DNA of 9,760 bases from Candidatus Poribacteria bacterium (GTDB taxonomy: Bacteria; Poribacteria; WGA-4E; GCA-2687025), in contig NYZG01000149.1 of NCBI GenBank assembly GCA_002687025.1, positions 1 through 9,760 of the forward strand, read 5' to 3'. The notes beneath the pieces were generated by a model that saw only the letters and a list, made by a program, of their open reading frames with translations, did no database searches and had not been told where the DNA came from. The position numbers and the translations under genes were made by a program. Shown here piece by piece: positions 6,870 through 9,760 of this stretch. Position 1 is the stretch's first letter, and each line of letters begins with the position of its first letter.

Positions 6870-7622
6870 TCAGCCCCCAAGACTGTCTATCACGGCTTCG
6901 ATGTCGCCCGCTATGCACGTATAGATGGGCGTGTCGCGCTTCGTGTAACGGCTGGCTTCGGACTCGCGCAGCTCCATCACTAAGTCGACGAACTGCTCTA
7001 AGTGATCGGTCTCGAACGCGACGACGAACTCCTGGTCGTCTAGTCCGAAGGAGTAGGTCGTGTTCAGCTTGATCTGCGGATACTTGTGTCCGACTTCGAT
7101 GTGCTCGTTCATCATTCCCTGTCGCGCGTGCGCCGTCAGGCGATACCACTCGCGGGTCTTCTCGAAGGGGTACACGAGTAGGTACTTCCTGTTCGCGACG
7201 GAGATCTTGGTCCGCGACCCCTCCTGGTCGGGGTGGACGTGCTTGTCGACATACACGGACCGCTTCGTCATCGACAGGCTGGAGTGCGCGGCGTCCACGT
7301 AGGCGCCAAGACCCGTCCGCGCGAGGGCCGCGGACATCTCCGTGAAGTCCTCAATCCGGTAGCTGATGCGCCATAGCATGAAGTCCACGTCGGCGCGGAT
7401 CCCGAACAGAGTGTAGGGGTATATCATCACTCGGTCGCGGAACTCATGGTATACGGCAAGCCACTCGGCGATGCCCCGCTCACGCTCGTCTTTCGGCAGG
7501 CGGCGGAACGCCGGGTCGAGCTTGCAGTAGAGGAAGTTCACGAACTGGCGCGGCTGCGTCTCCGCGGTCGGCCCGCCTTCTGGAGCCGCCGGGCTGCCTC
7601 CCTGTCCGCGGGTCGTCTGCAT
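6870..7622 (-). CDS. hemQ: HemQ/ChdC-type coproheme decarboxylase (chlorite dismutase superfamily)
   Basis: HemQ oxidatively decarboxylates two propionates of coproheme III to give protoheme, using peroxide. The 250 residues match the non-actinobacterial form. After a Gly/Pro-rich N-terminal tail of about 25 residues comes the first ferredoxin-like domain. The heme-binding half has KYLLVYPFEKTREWY at 146-160, with Y151 and K155 at the spacing (Tyr+4) of the catalytic Tyr/Lys pair, then MMNEH with the likely proximal His174, then LNTTYSFGLDDQEFVVAFE from 186. In my alignment on GLDD, Leu186 sits where true chlorite dismutases have the distal Arg, which argues against chlorite detoxification. 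The ATG at 7622 has a strong GGAGG 9 nt upstream; an in-frame TTG at 7655 is rejected. It lies 50 bp after the aldo/keto reductase and is coupled to ahbAB, supporting a heme role. The residue mapping is inferred from memory of the family. Confidence 0.93.
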   Translation of the reverse strand: MQTTRGQGGSPAAPEGGPTAETQPRQFVNFLYCKLDPAFRRLPKDERERGIAEWLAVYHEFRDRVMIYPYTLFGIRADVDFMLWRISYRIEDFTEMSAALARTGLGAYVDAAHSSLSMTKRSVYVDKHVHPDQEGSRTKISVANRKYLLVYPFEKTREWYRLTAHARQGMMNEHIEVGHKYPQIKLNTTYSFGLDDQEFVVAFETDHLEQFVDLVMELRESEASRYTKRDTPIYTCIAGDIEAVIDSLGG

Positions 7623-7631
7623 GGCGCCACC

Positions 7632-7636
7632 CCTCC
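7632..7636 (-). promoter_or_regulatory. Shine-Dalgarno site fixing the hemQ start
   Basis: GGAGG on the minus strand (within GGAGGGG), 9 nt before the ATG at 7622. It decides for that ATG over the in-frame TTG at 7655. Confidence 0.7.
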
Positions 7637-7657
7637 GAGGTCTCGGTCTTCGCAACA

Positions 7658-7686
7658 GTTATAGAGCGTGGATCACGCGCTGAGAA
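7658..7686 (-). promoter_or_regulatory. Candidate internal promoter of hemQ-ahbAB-hemA
   Basis: On the minus strand TATAAC (7663-7658, five of six to consensus) is preceded after exactly 17 bp by TTCTCA (7686-7681, four of six). It overlaps the 3' end of the aldo/keto reductase gene. Transcription would begin near 7651, leaving a leader of about 29 nt containing the GGAGG site. If real, it lets the heme genes be expressed apart from the reductase. It was called by eye. Confidence 0.4.
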
Positions 7687-8722
7687 GGACGCGGGCCTCT
7701 TCGGAGTCCTCGGCGACGCCCTTGAAGTCCATCACGGGCTCTTCGATGCCGAAGTTCTCGGCGTAGAGATCGGCGAGCTTGCGCATCTCTTCCGGCGTGA
7801 CGTCGGCACAGTCGGATGTCCCGGCGAAGTCCTCAATCTGGTCGGCGTTGTAGATGTTCGGCAGCGTTGTGAGGACGTGGGGCTCCGAGAGCAGCCACTT
7901 GAGCGCCATCTGGCCCATCGTGGCGCCGTCGCGATTCTCGGTCAGGAACGCGACGGTCTCCAGCTTCTTCATCCCGTTCACCAGCCATGACCTCGGGCGG
8001 TGCCGCCGATGGTCGTTCTTGGCGAACGTCGTCTCCTCGGTGTAGTGGCCCTCGAGCAGTCCCGAGGAGTGTGGCACGCGGACGAGCACGCCCTTGCCCG
8101 TCTGCCGGGCCTCGTCTATCAGCGCCTTGCCTGGGTGCTGCTCGAACAGGTTGTGGATGAGCTGGACGGTGCTGACGTCGCGTCGGCGCATCGCCGCGGC
8201 ACCCTCGACGATCCACCCGTTCGCGGGGCCCAGCGCCACGCCATAGGCGCGAATCTTGCCGTCGGCCTTGAGCGCCTCGAGTGTGTCGTAGATGTCGTCG
8301 TCCATCACCGAGTCGGACTTGACGTTGTGGACCTGATACAGGTCGATGGAGTCGCGTCGCAGCCGCTTGAGGCTCTGTTCGCAGGCGTAGCGGATGTATC
8401 CGGGATCCCAGAGCTGCGGAAGCTCGCGCTGGCCGCGGGAACGGGCCTCGCCGTATCCGTAGATGTCGTAGCCGAACTTCGTGCCGACGACGATGTCTTT
8501 CACACGGTCCCCGAACGCGGTTGCGAGGATGGTCTCGCCTGCGCCGTTGCCATATGTGTCGGCGGTGTCGTAGAACGTGTAGCCGAGATCATATGCGTGG
8601 TTGAGCAGGGCCGACGCGTCTTCGTCCGAGTAGTCACCCCACCAGCCGGCGCTCAGTGTCCACACGCCAAACCCGACCTCGGACACGGAGATGTCCGTGC
8701 CTGGAACGAGACGGTATTGCAC
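7673..8722 (-). CDS. Aldo/keto reductase
   Basis: This is a cytosolic NAD(P)H-dependent oxidoreductase of the aldo/keto reductase (TIM-barrel) superfamily; 349 residues is within the usual range. The full catalytic tetrad is visible: Asp52 in FYDTADTYG, Tyr57 in the same motif, Lys82 in GTKFG and His132 in QVHNV. SIDLYQVH and MGQMALKWLLS also fit the family. The N-terminus MQYRLVPGTDISVSEVGFG is typical, which supports the GTG start at 8722; GGAGG lies 10 nt upstream. It is the first gene after the strong extended -10 promoter and precedes hemQ by 50 bp, so it is probably co-transcribed with the heme genes, although hemQ also has a promoter candidate. The substrate cannot be read from sequence. 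A link to heme synthesis is possible only by position. Confidence 0.93.
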   Translation of the reverse strand: MQYRLVPGTDISVSEVGFGVWTLSAGWWGDYSDEDASALLNHAYDLGYTFYDTADTYGNGAGETILATAFGDRVKDIVVGTKFGYDIYGYGEARSRGQRELPQLWDPGYIRYACEQSLKRLRRDSIDLYQVHNVKSDSVMDDDIYDTLEALKADGKIRAYGVALGPANGWIVEGAAAMRRRDVSTVQLIHNLFEQHPGKALIDEARQTGKGVLVRVPHSSGLLEGHYTEETTFAKNDHRRHRPRSWLVNGMKKLETVAFLTENRDGATMGQMALKWLLSEPHVLTTLPNIYNADQIEDFAGTSDCADVTPEEMRKLADLYAENFGIEEPVMDFKGVAEDSEEARVLLSA

Positions 8723-8732
8723 GCCCTCTTAC

Positions 8733-8737
8733 CCTCC
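8733..8737 (-). promoter_or_regulatory. Shine-Dalgarno site of the aldo/keto reductase
   Basis: GGAGG on the minus strand, 10 nt before the GTG at 8722. It supports this GTG as the start. Confidence 0.55.
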
Positions 8738-8763
8738 GTTGATGCCTGTGAGAACACGGCCTC

Positions 8764-8866
8764 CGTCGCGCGCGGCCGCCCCCTATCCCACCCGTGATTA
8801 TACCACTCCACGTCGCGCGCGGGGGACAATTGAGGGCGGGGCCGCCCCGCGGCGGAGCGTCGCGCG
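8764..8866. repeat. Three CGTCGCGCG repeats at exact 47-bp steps
   Basis: CGTCGCGCGCGG occurs at 8764-8775 and again, identical over 12 bp, at 8811-8822. A third copy, CGTCGCGCGT, starts at 8858 with nine bases in common. Both steps are 47 bp. The first copy lies in the aldo/keto reductase leader, the second directly upstream of its -10 element, and the third between the two divergent promoters. This layout would suit a regulator that binds several sites, but CG-rich words are common in this DNA and chance is not excluded. Confidence 0.45.
8797..8829 (-). promoter_or_regulatory. Extended -10 promoter of the aldo/keto reductase-hem cluster
   Basis: The minus strand shows a perfect TATAAT at 8802-8797 preceded by TG-N, the extended -10 form that needs little or no -35. 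A weak -35 (TTGTCC, 8829-8824) is 21 bp upstream, too far for a standard promoter. Transcription would start near 8790, giving a leader of about 68 nt with GGAGG before the GTG. In DNA this GC-rich the TATAAT stands out. It is probably the main promoter of the cluster. Confidence 0.6.
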
Positions 8867-8903
8867 TCTCAGCCTGGAGGGGCGTAGGTGGGCCGCGTCA
8901 CCT

Positions 8904-8932
8904 TTGACCGGTGGCGAGCGATTCCGTACAGT
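8904..8932 (+). promoter_or_regulatory. Sigma-70-like promoter of the membrane gene at 8968
   Basis: TTGACC (8904-8909, five of six to consensus) and TACAGT (8927-8932, four of six) are separated by exactly 17 bp. Transcription would start near 8939, about 28 nt before the ATG at 8968. The leader then holds the GGAGG at 8952-8956, which supports 8968 as the start. Confidence 0.5.
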
Positions 8933-8951
8933 TCCTACGCTACCCACCCAT

Positions 8952-8956
8952 GGAGG
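8952..8956 (+). promoter_or_regulatory. Ribosome binding site deciding the start at 8968
   Basis: GGAGG 11 nt before the ATG at 8968. The in-frame ATG at 8950 overlaps this motif and has no Shine-Dalgarno sequence of its own, so 8968 is preferred. Confidence 0.55.
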
Positions 8957-8967
8957 ATCGGCGCGGC

Positions 8968-9760
8968 ATGGCGAAAGCGCAATCGGCCCGTAACGGCCTG
9001 GTGGCGGCGCTCTTCGTGGCGTCGGGGGCCACGGCGCTGGTGTACGAGGTCGTGTGGTCGCGCCTGCTGACCACGAGCGTCTTCGGGTCCACATCCCAGG
9101 CTATCAGCACCGTACTCGCGGCGTTCATGGCCGGTCTTGCGCTGGGCGCATACCTTCTGGCGCCGCGCGCGGACGGCATGGCGCGTCCGTTGCGCCTCTA
9201 CGCCGTGCTGGAGGCGGGGATCGGGGCGTACGCGTTGCTGTTCCCGCTGCTGGTGAAGGCGGTGCTGTGGGTCTACCTTCTCTTCGCCACCGGCCGCGAC
9301 CCCAACGCGTTCCTGGGCGCACTGCGATTCGCACTGGCTTTCTCCGTCCTGCTTGCGCCATCCACGATGATGGGGGCGACGCTGCCGGCGCTTGTGCGAC
9401 ACGCGGCGCGCTCCTCGTCCTCGGTTGGCCGGCAGACGGGCGTGTTTTACGCGGCGAACACGGCCGGAGCCGTGGCGGGGACGCTGTTGGCGGCGTTCGT
9501 GCTCATTGGGGCGCTCGGGGTGACTGCTACGCTGGTGCTGACGGGCGTGGTGAACTTCGTCATCGCTGGGATCGCGTGGCGGCTAGGCTCTGACCCCGTC
9601 GACGAGGGAGTCGACCCGGAGGCGGTCGCGACGTACGATGCGTGGGGCCCCTCTCGGCTGGCGCGCGTTGCCATGGGGGCGTTCGCGGTGTCTGGGTTCT
9701 GCGCCCTGGCGTATGAGGTGCTGTGGACGCGCATCCTCGTCTTCTTTCTCGGCAGCACGA
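8968..9760 (+). CDS. Multi-pass membrane protein of the MFS/spermidine synthase-like fusion family, 3'-truncated
   Basis: The frame is open from the ATG at 8968 to the window end (264 residues seen) with no stop, so the gene continues beyond it. The visible part is almost all transmembrane: hydrophobic segments at about residues 11-26, 45-66, 76-106, 118-133, 160-183, 186-205 and 233-262. The motif ALVYEVVWSRLL at 23-34 recurs as ALAYEVLWTRIL at 246-257, showing two homologous membrane halves. This matches the N-terminal part of large bacterial proteins annotated as fused MFS/spermidine synthase, in which a cytosolic Rossmann aminopropyltransferase-like domain follows. That domain is not in the window, so catalytic capacity cannot be judged. 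Biochemical roles of these fusions are poorly known; transfer or export of polyamine-like compounds is a guess. It is divergent from the aldo/keto reductase cluster with its own promoter candidate. Confidence 0.85.
   Translation, partial: MAKAQSARNGLVAALFVASGATALVYEVVWSRLLTTSVFGSTSQAISTVLAAFMAGLALGAYLLAPRADGMARPLRLYAVLEAGIGAYALLFPLLVKAVLWVYLLFATGRDPNAFLGALRFALAFSVLLAPSTMMGATLPALVRHAARSSSSVGRQTGVFYAANTAGAVAGTLLAAFVLIGALGVTATLVLTGVVNFVIAGIAWRLGSDPVDEGVDPEAVATYDAWGPSRLARVAMGAFAVSGFCALAYEVLWTRILVFFLGST

Noticed and set aside
6056..7072. 338-codon plus-strand frame antisense to ahbAB and hemQ
   Set aside because: It is a shadow frame across two conserved genes, with no recognisable motif.
8000..8797. 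265-codon plus-strand frame antisense to the aldo/keto reductase
   Set aside because: It is a shadow of a gene with all catalytic residues intact and has no start signal of its own.
8834..8855. Overlapping GC hairpins (GGGCG/CGCCC and CCGCC/GGCGG) as a terminator or riboswitch
   Set aside because: They lie between two divergent promoters, outside both predicted transcripts, and have no T-tract.
1..9760. CRISPR array, tRNA/rRNA genes, insertion sequences, prophage or defence genes
   Set aside because: None seen: no regularly spaced long repeats, no cloverleaf-like segment, no transposase or integrase frame, and all clear genes look like ordinary chromosomal functions.

Overview
The window is GC-rich bacterial chromosomal DNA with compact genes, strong GGAGG-type ribosome binding sites, two GTG starts and no mobile-element, phage, CRISPR, tRNA or rRNA signal. 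The gene content (solitary TrpB2, fused AhbA-AhbB siroheme decarboxylase, HemQ-type coproheme decarboxylase, Asp-box propeller protein) suggests an uncultivated environmental lineage. The first protein and the aldo/keto reductase look to me like proteins of Poribacteria-like or related GC-rich candidate phyla, but that is an impression and not a measured assignment.

Layout. Positions 1-1187 (+) hold the 3' part of a gene for a beta-sandwich plus Asp-box beta-propeller protein; it starts left of the window. A non-coding gap of about 250 bp follows, then hflX (1441-2739, +), a ribosome-associated GTPase. It converges on trpB2 (2957-4321, -) across a short GC-rich gap with hairpin-forming repeats. 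Upstream of trpB2, all on the minus strand and read right to left, is a cluster: aldo/keto reductase (8722-7673), hemQ (7622-6870), ahbA-ahbB fusion (6868-5813) and hemA (5733-4465). A promoter region of about 245 bp separates this cluster from a divergent, right-truncated membrane gene of the spermidine synthase-like superfamily (8968 to the window end, +).

How the genes work together. HemA makes the precursor of 5-aminolevulinate, the entry to all tetrapyrroles. The AhbA-AhbB fusion should decarboxylate siroheme, and HemQ should convert coproheme to protoheme. Together they point to heme made through siroheme, with the HemQ enzyme in place of the radical-SAM enzyme AhbD at the last step. 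The hemQ stop and the ahbAB start are 1 nt apart, so the two are probably translationally coupled. The linking step, AhbC (didecarboxysiroheme to coproheme), and the enzymes from 5-aminolevulinate to siroheme are not in this window.

Regulation seen by eye. A TG-N-TATAAT extended -10 element lies ahead of the aldo/keto reductase-hem cluster. Sigma-70-like -35/-10 pairs with exact 17-bp spacers lie ahead of hemQ, trpB2 and the divergent membrane gene. Three copies of CGTCGCGCG at exact 47-bp steps sit in the divergent promoter region and may be operators. These are visual calls made without a matrix score.
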